Of a stretch of 64,000 nt of DNA, positions 16,829-27,234 are shown piece by piece. The stretch spans positions 496,001-560,000 of the forward strand of contig NZ_UTIQ01000199.1 of the NCBI RefSeq assembly GCF_900582625.1, given 5' to 3'. Below the pieces are notes generated by a model that had not been told where the DNA came from, did not search any database, and saw only the letters and a list, made by a program, of their open reading frames with translations. The first letter of the stretch is position 1. Each line of letters opens with the position of its first letter. Source of the stretch: Pseudomonas viridiflava (GTDB lineage: Bacteria > Pseudomonadota > Gammaproteobacteria > Pseudomonadales > Pseudomonadaceae). The translations under genes and the position numbers were made by a program.

Positions 16829-16860
16829 CGGACAAAACGCGCAATTAAGCGGCAAAACGC
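16829..16860 (+). promoter_or_regulatory. Direct repeats upstream of lipA
   Basis: CGGACAAAACGC (16829-16840) and CGGCAAAACGC (16850-16860) are direct repeats 21 bases apart, i.e. on the same face of the helix. They lie 35-65 bases upstream of a sigma-54-like site. A candidate binding site for the activator of lipA; the regulator is not in the window. Confidence 0.4.
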
Positions 16861-16868
16861 TGAAATAG

Positions 16869-17939
<1,071 letters not shown>

Positions 17940-17949
17940 CGGTGTAAAC

Positions 17950-17974
17950 AGCCGGGCCCGCTGAGGGTCCGGCT
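17950..17974 (+). promoter_or_regulatory. Strong stem-loop between lipA and its foldase gene
   Basis: AGCCGGGCCC and GGGTCCGGCT form a 10-bp stem (one G-U pair) with loop GCTGA. There is no T-run. It begins 10 bases after the lipA stop and its 3' arm contains the only Shine-Dalgarno-like GAGGG before the ATG at 17976. It may stabilise lipA mRNA or limit foldase expression. Confidence 0.55.
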
Positions 17975-17999
17975 TATGGCCTTGCGTGGAGCGAACAAC

Positions 18000-19028
18000 G
18001 TGAAAAAACTGCTGCTGTTATTGCCCATTTCCTTCGCCATTTGTGTGGCGGTCATGCTGTACCTGCACCCGCTGGACACCCCGGCCGAAAGCCCGGTGGC
18101 GGCCACCGCGAAAGCGCCCAGCACCACGCCCAAAATCCCTGGCAACGCGCCAGCTGAACAGCTGACCACCCAGGTCTCGCCCCTACCCGCCACGCTCGCC
18201 CCACTGCCGCCCTCCTTCAAAGGCACGCAGGTGGATGGCAGCTTCCAGGTGGATGGCGTCGGCAATCTGCTGATTACGGCCGACATCCGCCGCATCTTCG
18301 ATTACTTCCTCAGCGCCTATGGCGAGGAGTCGCTGCAAGACAGCGTCAAACGCCTGCGCGCCTATATCGCCAGCCAACTGCCGCAGCCCGCGCAGGAACA
18401 GGCGCAAGCGCTGCTCAGCCAATACATCGACTACAAACGCGAGCTGGTGCTGCTCGAACGCGACCTGCCGCAAATGGCCAACCTCGACGCCCTGCGCAAC
18501 CGTGAAAGCGCGGTGCAAGCCTTGCGCGCCCGGTTGTTCACCGCCGAAGCCCACCAAGCCTTTTTCGGCAACGAAGAGGCCTACAACCAGTTCACCTTGC
18601 AACGTTTGGCCATCCAACACGACGACAAACTGGACGCCGCCGCCAAAGGCGCAGCCATGGACCAACTGCGCGCCGGCCTGCCCGAAGAGTTGCAAGAAAG
18701 CGTGCTGCCGCAGCTGCAAAGCGAGCTGCACGCGCAAACCGAACAACTGCGCGCGCAAGGCGCCAGTGCCGAGCAAGTGCGGGCGTTGCGCCAGCAGCTC
18801 GTTGGCGCCGAAGCCACCACACGGCTGGAAGCGCTGGATCAGCAGCGGGCGGGATGGAAGCAACGCATCGCCGCGTTTGCCGCCAGCAAGGCGCAGATTG
18901 AAGGGCAGAATGGCTTGAGTGATGGCGATAAACAGACGGCGATTCAGCGGTTGGCAGATGAGCAATTTAATGAGAATGAGCGGTTGAGGTTGGATGCGGC
19001 GTTGGAGATGGCGGCTGGGAAGTCTTGA
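18000..19028 (+). CDS. lifO: Lipase-specific foldase (Lif, lipase chaperone)
   Basis: A 342-residue steric chaperone. N-terminal anchor '[21 protein letters not shown]' places it in the inner membrane facing the periplasm. A Pro/Ala-rich variable linker (about 25-70) follows, and the essential Lif motif RxxFDY(F/C)LSAxGE appears as '[13 protein letters not shown]'. The rest is an all-helical extended domain that wraps the lipase. Start is taken at GTG 18000, which has GGAG nine bases upstream and gives the usual 'MKKLLLL' N-terminus; ATG 17976 is an alternative, but its Shine-Dalgarno is inside a stem. The last 120 bases are G-rich with few C-ending codons, unlike the rest. Confidence 0.94.
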   Translation: MKKLLLLLPISFAICVAVMLYLHPLDTPAESPVAATAKAPSTTPKIPGNAPAEQLTTQVSPLPATLAPLPPSFKGTQVDGSFQVDGVGNLLITADIRRIFDYFLSAYGEESLQDSVKRLRAYIASQLPQPAQEQAQALLSQYIDYKRELVLLERDLPQMANLDALRNRESAVQALRARLFTAEAHQAFFGNEEAYNQFTLQRLAIQHDDKLDAAAKGAAMDQLRAGLPEELQESVLPQLQSELHAQTEQLRAQGASAEQVRALRQQLVGAEATTRLEALDQQRAGWKQRIAAFAASKAQIEGQNGLSDGDKQTAIQRLADEQFNENERLRLDAALEMAAGKS

Positions 19029-19095
19029 AAGGACGGATGCATTTTGATTGTGGCGGCAACGGCTAATCCGGCGGGCTACGTCATCACATAAACCA

Positions 19096-19785
19096 CCGTC
19101 ATCCCCGCGCAGGCAGGGATCCAGAGTTTCGCGTCGAGCACGGTTTTTCGCCGTTCTTGGTTCCGTACTGGCGGTTAGGTGTTCCGCCTGCCGCGTTAAA
19201 TCCGAAATTCTGGATCCCCGCTTTCGCGAGGATGACGGATGTTTGATAGCGATTAGCGCGAAATTGCGAGATCAGCGTTAACTCAGGACAGTAAAAAACC
19301 ACCGTCATCCTCGCGCACGCGGGGATCCAGAGTCTCCCGTCGAGCAGGGTTTTTCGCCGTTCTTGATTCCGTACTGGCGATGAGGTTGTTCCGCCTGCCG
19401 CGTTAAATCCGAAATTCTGGATTCCGAATCGTCGGACCGCCGCCTGCGCGGGAATGACGGGGGGGGGGTGGTTGAGGATTAGCGAGCTTTCCACTGCTCA
19501 GCGTCACTGAAGACGCGAAAACCCCACCGTCATCCCCGCGAAGGCGGGGATCCAGAACCTTGCGTCGAGCACGGTTTTCGCCGTTCTTGGCTCGGTATCT
19601 GGCGATGAGGTTGTTCCGCCTGCCTTGTTAGGTCCGAAATTCTGGATCCCGAATCGTCGGACCGCCGCTTTCGCGAGGATGACGGATGTTTGATAGCGAT
19701 TAGTGCGTTATTACGAGAGCAGCGTTAACGGAGAGTACAAAAATGCCACCGTCATCCTCGCGCACGCGGGGATCCAGAATTTCCC
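19096..19785. repeat. Array of composite inverted repeats with conserved spacer
   Basis: Three units of about 145-160 bases (19096-19238, 19302-19460, 19527-19685) plus a half unit (19749-19785). Each is bounded by CCGTCATCC...GGATCCAGA and its inverted copy TCTGGATCC...GGATGACGG. Unlike simple REP pairs, the inner sequence is also conserved (CGTCGAGCACGG, TTTTCGCCGTTCTT, GTTCCGCCTGCC, TCCGAAATT). No coding potential is seen. The remainder up to about 19980 is a C-rich, A-rich tract without a gene. Confidence 0.85.
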
Positions 19786-19982
19786 GTCGAACACCACTTT
19801 TCGCCTCGAAACCGCCCTACCAAGCTCAAAACATAGACACAATCCCAAATCAGAGACTCACCCTCCTCCCCCTAAACCCTGCAGCAAAACCACCCTGCCC
19901 CGTCTCCCTTCCGAGACACCTTCCCCCGCAAACCCCCACCAAAAAATCATCTTTCCCTTACATATCAATCCCTTAACCACCC

Positions 19983-19998
19983 TGGCACACATCTCGCT
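19983..19998 (+). promoter_or_regulatory. Candidate sigma-54 promoter of the porin/3-hydroxybutyrate operon
   Basis: TGGCACACATCTCGCT agrees with TGGCACG-N4-TTGCW at all core positions, with GG and GC separated by exactly 10 bases. It lies 127 bases before the porin start, preceded by an AT-rich tract. In P. aeruginosa the 3-hydroxybutyrate genes are RpoN-dependent with an enhancer-binding activator, which fits; no activator gene is in this window. Confidence 0.6.
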
Positions 19999-20125
19999 AT
20001 AGCACCCTCCGCGGCAATGACCGCGCCGAAAAACAACAACAAAAACGTCGCACGCTATGTGAGCAGTTTCCCCAGGACGCTTCGGCATCGTCCTTGTTCA
20101 CGCAGGTGCACCCAGGAGATTTGCC

Positions 20126-21385
20126 ATGAGCTATCCGCTCAGCCCCGCCTTCGTGCTCGCCACCCTCGGCACTGGTTTAGGTCTTGCAGGTCAGGCACAC
20201 GCCGACTTCGTCAACGACAGCAAAGCCACCCTCGAACTGCGCAATTTCTATTTCAACCGTGATTTCCGCCAAGACAATGCTGCCCAGTCCAAGCAAGACG
20301 AGTGGGCGCAGGGGTTTCTGCTGCGTTACGAGTCGGGCTACACCGACGGCACCGTCGGCGTGGGGGTAGATGCCATCGGCCTGTTGGGCCTCAAGCTCGA
20401 TTCCAGCCCTGATCGCGCCGGTTCCGGTTTGCTGCCCAGAGGGCGCAGCGCTCCTCGTGAGGCGGCGGACGATTACAGCGAGCTGGGCCTGACCGCGAAA
20501 TTGAAAGTGTCCAAAAGCGTGCTGAAGGTCGGCACCTTGCTGCCCAAACTACCGACCACCCTGGCCAACGACTCGCGCCTGCTGCCGCAGACGTTCCAGG
20601 GCGCGCACCTCAATTCCACTGAATTCGCCGGTTTGACCGTCGATGCTGGGCGTTTCACTCAGGTCAGCCTGCGCGACTCCGCCAACAGCGAGGACATGAC
20701 CGTCACCTCCGGCAGCGCGCGCGGCATTGTTGCCAGTACCACCAGTGATGAGTTCGACTTCGCCGGCCTCAGCTACAAGTGGAACGACCAACTCACTACC
20801 GGCTACAACTACGGCAAGCTCGACAACCTCTACGACCAGCACTTGGTCAACCTCACCCACGTACTGGCCATCAGCGCCAACCAGTCGTTTAAAACCGACC
20901 TGCGCTACGGCCGTTCGGACGATGACGGGCGCAGCAATGTCGACAACCGGGCCCTCGGCGCCCTGTTCACGTACAGCCTGGGCGGCCATGCGTTTGGCCT
21001 GGGTTATCAGAAAATGAGCGGCGACACCGGCTTCGCCTACATCGGCGGCACCGATGCGTTTTTGGTCAACTTCGTGCAAATCGGCGATTTCGCCAACGCC
21101 GACGAACGCTCCTGGCAGGCCCGCTACGATTACAACTTTGCCGCGCTCGGCGTGCCCGGCCTGACGTTTATGACGCGCTATCTGCGTGGCGACAACATCA
21201 CCCTGGCCAGCGGCAACGAAGGCAAGGAATGGGAGCGCAACACCGATATCGGCTACGTGGTTCAAGACGGTCCGCTGAAAAACCTCGGGGTGAAATGGCG
21301 CAACGCAACCGTGCGCTCAACCAACTTTGGCAACGACCTGGACGAAAACCGGCTGATCCTCAGCTACAGCTTGGCGCTGTGGTGA
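20126..21385 (+). CDS. OprD family outer-membrane porin
   Basis: A 419-residue protein with a signal peptide (about 1-26, ending 'GQAHADF'). The mature start 'DSKATLELRNFYFNRDFR' is the hallmark of OprD/OccD-OccK porins. Further family motifs are 'AQGFLLRYESGYTDGTVGVGVDAIGLLGLKLDS'-type (first strands), 'RLLPQTFQGAHLNS' and a C-terminal aromatic strand 'LILSYSLALW'. It forms an 18-strand channel for a specific small substrate. AGGAG precedes ATG 20126. As first gene of the operon with a GntP permease and ketone-body enzymes, its substrate may be 3-hydroxybutyrate or a related organic acid. Confidence 0.93.
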   Translation: MSYPLSPAFVLATLGTGLGLAGQAHADFVNDSKATLELRNFYFNRDFRQDNAAQSKQDEWAQGFLLRYESGYTDGTVGVGVDAIGLLGLKLDSSPDRAGSGLLPRGRSAPREAADDYSELGLTAKLKVSKSVLKVGTLLPKLPTTLANDSRLLPQTFQGAHLNSTEFAGLTVDAGRFTQVSLRDSANSEDMTVTSGSARGIVASTTSDEFDFAGLSYKWNDQLTTGYNYGKLDNLYDQHLVNLTHVLAISANQSFKTDLRYGRSDDDGRSNVDNRALGALFTYSLGGHAFGLGYQKMSGDTGFAYIGGTDAFLVNFVQIGDFANADERSWQARYDYNFAALGVPGLTFMTRYLRGDNITLASGNEGKEWERNTDIGYVVQDGPLKNLGVKWRNATVRSTNFGNDLDENRLILSYSLALW

Positions 21386-21418
21386 TGGCTAATGACCGTA
21401 ATAAGCGTGGCTGAAAAT

Positions 21419-21437
21419 GCGGCGAATCAATCGCCGC
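21419..21437 (+). promoter_or_regulatory. Intercistronic stem-loop, porin/permease
   Basis: GCGGCGA-ATCAA-TCGCCGC is a perfect 7-bp stem between the porin stop and the permease start, without T-run. Likely an attenuator or RNA-processing element that separates porin and permease expression. Confidence 0.45.
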
Positions 21438-21522
21438 TTCGCTACTCCATACAGCACGGCTTCAATCAATAACAACAATGACCCACGGGCGGCCACCCCG
21501 CCCGATTTCAGGAGATCGCTAC

Positions 21523-22914
21523 ATGAGTGTGATCATCGCCCTCGCCGCTTTAGCCTTGCTGATGCTCGCGGCTTATCGCGGCTACAGCGTCATTCTGTTT
21601 GCGCCCATCGCGGCCTTGGGCGCGGTGTTGCTCACCGACCCGTCTGCCGTGGCGCCCGCCTTTACCGGCGTGTTCATGGAAAAAATGGTCGGCTTCGTCA
21701 AACTGTACTTCCCGGTGTTTCTGCTCGGTGCGGTGTTCGGCAAGCTGATCGAACTGTCGGGCTTCTCGCGCTCCATTGTCGCCGCGGCCATTCGCTTGCT
21801 GGGTACGCGCCAGGCCATGTTGGTGATCGTGCTGGTGTGCGCCTTGCTCACTTACGGCGGTGTGTCGCTGTTTGTGGTGGTGTTTGCGGTGTATCCGTTT
21901 GCGGCGGAAATGTTCCGCCAAAGCGACATTCCCAAACGCCTGATTCCAGCCACCATCGCCCTTGGCGCGTTCAGTTTCACCATGGACGCCCTGCCCGGCA
22001 CGCCGCAGATCCAGAACATCATCCCCACCACGTTTTTCGGCACCACCTCGTGGGCGGCGCCGTGGCTGGGCCTGACCGGCACGGTGTTCGTGTTTATCGT
22101 CGGCATGCTGTACCTGCGCCGCCAGTTGCGCAAAGCCAAGGCCAACGGCGAAGGCTACGGTACGGAGCTGCGCAATGAGCCGGAAACCGCCGAAGACATC
22201 GCCTTGCCCAACCCTTGGCTGGCGCTCTCGCCGCTGATTCTGGTGGGCGTCGCCAACTTGCTGTTCACCCGCTGGATTCCCGAGCTGTACGGCAAAACCC
22301 ACACCTTGCAGTTGGCCGGCATGGCGCAGCCGGTGACCAGCGAAGTGGCCAAGCTCACCGGCATCTGGGCCGTTCAGGCTGCTTTGCTGTTGGGCATTTT
22401 GCTGGTGTTGATCTGCGGCTTCCGCGCCATTCGCAGCAAGCTGGCCGAGGGCACCAAAACGGCCGTCGGCGGCGCGTTGCTAGCGTCGATGAACACCGCG
22501 TCGGAATACGGCTTTGGCGCCGTTATCGCCTCGCTGCCAGGCTTTCTGGTGCTGGCCGATGCGTTGAAAACCATCCCTAATCCGTTGGTGAACGAAGCCG
22601 TTACGGTGACCTTGCTGGCGGGTATTACCGGGTCGGCGTCGGGCGGCATGAGCATCGCCTTGGCGGCCATGTCGCAGAGCTTTATCGAAGCCGCCAATGC
22701 CGCGAACATTCCGTTGGAAGTGCTGCACCGCGTCGCTGCCATGGCCAGCGGCGGCATGGACACCCTGCCGCACAACGGCGCCGTAATCACCTTGCTGGCC
22801 GTAACCGGCCTGACGCACCGCGAGGCGTACAAAGACATTTTCGGCATCACCATTATCAAAACCCTCGCTGTGTTCGTGGTCATCGGCACCTTCTACGCCA
22901 CGGGCATCGTTTAA
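21523..22914 (+). CDS. GntP family permease, probable 3-hydroxybutyrate transporter
   Basis: A 463-residue inner-membrane protein with about 12 hydrophobic segments and GntP/CitMHS-type features: 'MLAAYRGYSVILFAPIAALGAVL' at the start, 'FSFTMDALPGTPQIQNIIPTTFFGT' and 'ASGGMDTLPHNGAVITLL' near the end. Family members carry gluconate or other hydroxy acids by proton symport. The next gene is 3-hydroxybutyrate dehydrogenase, the arrangement found in other pseudomonads, which points to 3-hydroxybutyrate. CAGGAG lies eight bases before ATG 21523. Confidence 0.88.
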   Translation: MSVIIALAALALLMLAAYRGYSVILFAPIAALGAVLLTDPSAVAPAFTGVFMEKMVGFVKLYFPVFLLGAVFGKLIELSGFSRSIVAAAIRLLGTRQAMLVIVLVCALLTYGGVSLFVVVFAVYPFAAEMFRQSDIPKRLIPATIALGAFSFTMDALPGTPQIQNIIPTTFFGTTSWAAPWLGLTGTVFVFIVGMLYLRRQLRKAKANGEGYGTELRNEPETAEDIALPNPWLALSPLILVGVANLLFTRWIPELYGKTHTLQLAGMAQPVTSEVAKLTGIWAVQAALLLGILLVLICGFRAIRSKLAEGTKTAVGGALLASMNTASEYGFGAVIASLPGFLVLADALKTIPNPLVNEAVTVTLLAGITGSASGGMSIALAAMSQSFIEAANAANIPLEVLHRVAAMASGGMDTLPHNGAVITLLAVTGLTHREAYKDIFGITIIKTLAVFVVIGTFYATGIV

Positions 22915-22928
22915 CCGTTTGAACCCAC

Positions 22929-22949
22929 CTGGCGGGCCCCGCTCGCCAG
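22929..22949 (+). promoter_or_regulatory. Intercistronic stem-loop, permease/dehydrogenase
   Basis: CTGGCG at 22929-22934 pairs with CGCCAG at 22944-22949. It sits just before the AAGGAG Shine-Dalgarno of the dehydrogenase and has no T-run; possibly an mRNA processing or stability element. Confidence 0.35.
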
Positions 22950-22963
22950 ACAAGGAGAGATGT

Positions 22964-23734
22964 ATGAGTCTGCACGGCAAAACTGCGTTGGTTACCGGTT
23001 CCACCAGTGGCATCGGCCTGGGTATCGCCCTGATGCTGGCCAAGGCCGGGGCCAACCTGGTGCTCAATGGTTTTGGCGACGCCAAGGCCGCCATTGATGA
23101 AGTGGCGGCCTTTGGTGGCAAGGTTGGGCATCACCCGGCTGATGTCTCGAAGGTGGCCGACATCGAAGACCTTGTTGCCTACGCCGAGCGCGAATTCGGC
23201 GGCATCGACATTCTGGTCAACAACGCCGGCATTCAGCACGTGGCGCCGGTTGAGGAATTCCCGGTCGAACGCTGGGACGCGATCATTGCCATCAACCTCA
23301 CCTCGGCGTTTCACACCACTCGCCTGACCTTGCCGGGTATGCGCGCGCGCAATTGGGGGCGGATCATCAACATCGCCTCGGCCCACGGCCTGGCTGCTTC
23401 TGCGGGTAAAAGCGCCTACGTCGCCGCCAAACACGGCCTGGTCGGCCTGACCAAAAGCGTGGCGCTGGAAACGGCTACCACGGGCGTGACCTGCAACGCC
23501 ATCTGCCCCGGCTGGGTGCTGACGCCGCTGGTGCAAAAGCAGATTGATGACCGTGCCCAAGCCACGGGCGATGCGCAACAGGCGCGCCACGATTTGCTCG
23601 CCGAAAAACAGCCGTCGCTGGATTTCGTCACGCCAGAGCAATTGGGTGAGTTGGCCCTGTTTCTGTGCAGCGACGCGGCGGTGCAAGTGCGCGGTGCCGC
23701 ATGGAATATGGATGGCGGTTGGCTGGCCCGCTAA
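22964..23734 (+). CDS. bdhA: 3-hydroxybutyrate dehydrogenase
   Basis: A 256-residue classical SDR: 'TGSTSGIGLGIALMLAKAGA' (NAD binding), 'NNAGIQHVAPVEEFP', Ser in 'NIASAHGL', Tyr-Lys in 'YVAAKHGLVGLTKSVALE', and the C-terminal 'GAAWNMDGGWLAR'. The 'GIQHVAPVEEFP' and 'CNAICPGWVLTPLVQKQI' segments are specific for D-3-hydroxybutyrate dehydrogenase, which oxidises (R)-3-hydroxybutyrate to acetoacetate with NAD. AAGGAG precedes ATG 22964. It sits between its presumed transporter and an acetoacetate-activating enzyme. Confidence 0.94.
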   Translation: MSLHGKTALVTGSTSGIGLGIALMLAKAGANLVLNGFGDAKAAIDEVAAFGGKVGHHPADVSKVADIEDLVAYAEREFGGIDILVNNAGIQHVAPVEEFPVERWDAIIAINLTSAFHTTRLTLPGMRARNWGRIINIASAHGLAASAGKSAYVAAKHGLVGLTKSVALETATTGVTCNAICPGWVLTPLVQKQIDDRAQATGDAQQARHDLLAEKQPSLDFVTPEQLGELALFLCSDAAVQVRGAAWNMDGGWLAR

Positions 23735-23857
23735 GCGCAAACCGATGGAACCGCAGCGGCGTGGCGGCGTCCACGGTTCTGGTGGACGACGCTTTGGCAT
23801 CACGCGTTGGCAACTTCCATCGGCATAATGATTCACCGCTCAGCCAAGGACCTCGCC

Positions 23858-25813
<1,956 letters not shown>

Positions 25814-25838
25814 TCACAGGCCGGGTTGGCCTACGTAG

Positions 25839-25867
25839 GTTGGGTTGAGCCAAAAGCGAAGCCCAAC
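25839..25867. repeat. Inverted repeat of the GTTGGG...CCCAAC family
   Basis: GTTGGGTTGAGCC-AAAA-GCGAAGCCCAAC lies between the convergent acetoacetyl-CoA synthetase and MFS genes. The same family occurs inside the composite repeats near 5160, 5390 and 5630 and at 29611-29740. Could also serve as a bidirectional terminator. Confidence 0.6.
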
Positions 25868-25892
25868 AATCCCAACCCCTCCAACAACCCGA

Positions 25893-27068
25893 TCACGCCA
25901 CCCGCCGCTCGCCCCGCCAGAAAATCGCCAACGCCAACAACGGCAACACGCTGCCCACGATGACAATCCACAGCCAGCCGCCATGGTCAAACAAGGCGCT
26001 GGCCAAGGACGAGCCCAGCGCGCCGCCGATAAAAATCGCCGTCATGTACAAGGCGTTCAGCCGTCCACGACTGGCAGCGTCCAAGGCGTAAACCGCGCGT
26101 TGGCCGAGCACCATGTTCATCTGCACGCAGAAATCCAGCACCACGCCGGTCACCGCCAAGGCGATCACCGTATTGCTGGGCGGCACAAAAGCCGGCAGAA
26201 AACACAGCATCGCCAACAGCAAGGCCAGCCGCGTGGTCACCCGCGTGTGGCCGGCATCGGCCAGGCGCCCGGCAATCGGCGCGGCGATGGCGCCAATGGC
26301 ACCCACCAGCGCGAACAAGGCGATCTGGGTTTGCGACAGGCCATGGTTACGCGCCAGTTCCAACGGCACGGCGGTCCAGAACAAGCTGAACGCGGCAAAC
26401 ATGCAGCCCTGCATCAACGCGCGTTGGCGCAGCACGGGCTCGCGCTTGAACAGCGCGCCCAACGACAGCAGTAACTGGCCGTACGTGGCGCGATGTTCGG
26501 GCTGACGGGCCGGCATGGTGGTCGCCAGAATCACTACGATGACAGTCATCACCGCAGCAGCGACGAGGAACACCGCGCGCCAGCCAAAGTGGTCGGCGAT
26601 CAAGCTGGAGATTGGCCGAGCCAGCAAAATGCCCAGCAGCAAACCACCCATGATGCCGCCCACCACACGGCCGCGAGATTCCTCTGCCGCCAAGTGCGCC
26701 GCCAACGGAATAAGGATCTGCACCGACACCGAGCTCAGGCCAATCAACAGCGACACCAGCAAAAACGCATGGGGCTGGGTGGTAAATGCCGCCGCCAACA
26801 GACTGCCCACTGAAACCAACGCGGTGACGATCATGAGCCGGCGGTTTTCAAGCAAATCGCCCAGCGGCACCAGAAACAACATGCCCAGTGCGTAGCCGAC
26901 CTGAGTCAGCGACACGATCAGGCTGGCGGCGGTGGTGGAAATACCAATGTCCGGCGCGATCAGTTCGATGATCGGCTGGGAGTAATAGATGTTCGCCACG
27001 ATCACGCCGCAGCAAAAGGCAAACAGCAGCACCATGCCACGGGTCATGGTCAGGTTGGTGGGGCTCAT
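25893..27068 (-). CDS. MFS transporter
   Basis: A 391-residue, 12-segment major facilitator protein. The N-terminal half has 'IIELIAPDIGISTTAASLIVSLTQVGYALGM' and the loop 2-3 motif 'PLGDLLENRRLMI' (DHA1 motif A variant). It resembles the YnfM/arabinose-efflux group of small-molecule exporters; substrate unknown. There is no good Shine-Dalgarno before ATG 27068. Divergent from the multiheme cytochrome gene and convergent with the acetoacetyl-CoA synthetase gene. A LysR or TetR regulator, often seen beside such exporters, is absent. Confidence 0.85.
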   Translation of the reverse strand: MSPTNLTMTRGMVLLFAFCCGVIVANIYYSQPIIELIAPDIGISTTAASLIVSLTQVGYALGMLFLVPLGDLLENRRLMIVTALVSVGSLLAAAFTTQPHAFLLVSLLIGLSSVSVQILIPLAAHLAAEESRGRVVGGIMGGLLLGILLARPISSLIADHFGWRAVFLVAAAVMTVIVVILATTMPARQPEHRATYGQLLLSLGALFKREPVLRQRALMQGCMFAAFSLFWTAVPLELARNHGLSQTQIALFALVGAIGAIAAPIAGRLADAGHTRVTTRLALLLAMLCFLPAFVPPSNTVIALAVTGVVLDFCVQMNMVLGQRAVYALDAASRGRLNALYMTAIFIGGALGSSLASALFDHGGWLWIVIVGSVLPLLALAIFWRGERRVA

Positions 27069-27234
27069 GGAAGGCTCAATTAGGACAGCGGAAAAGGTGC
27101 GTTAGCGTACGGGAAATTGCCCAAGCGGAAAATCTGCTTAGCAAGCTATATATCGATGGGTTTGACAGCCCCGCCCGACTCACTGAAGCTGCATGCCACT
27201 GTGATACGCGCGCGTTAAAACAACGGAAGTTTGC

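Noticed and set aside
19703..20002. A 99-codon frame upstream of the porin
   Set aside because: It starts in a repeat, is Pro/Thr-rich, and overlaps the AT-rich promoter region with the sigma-54 site.
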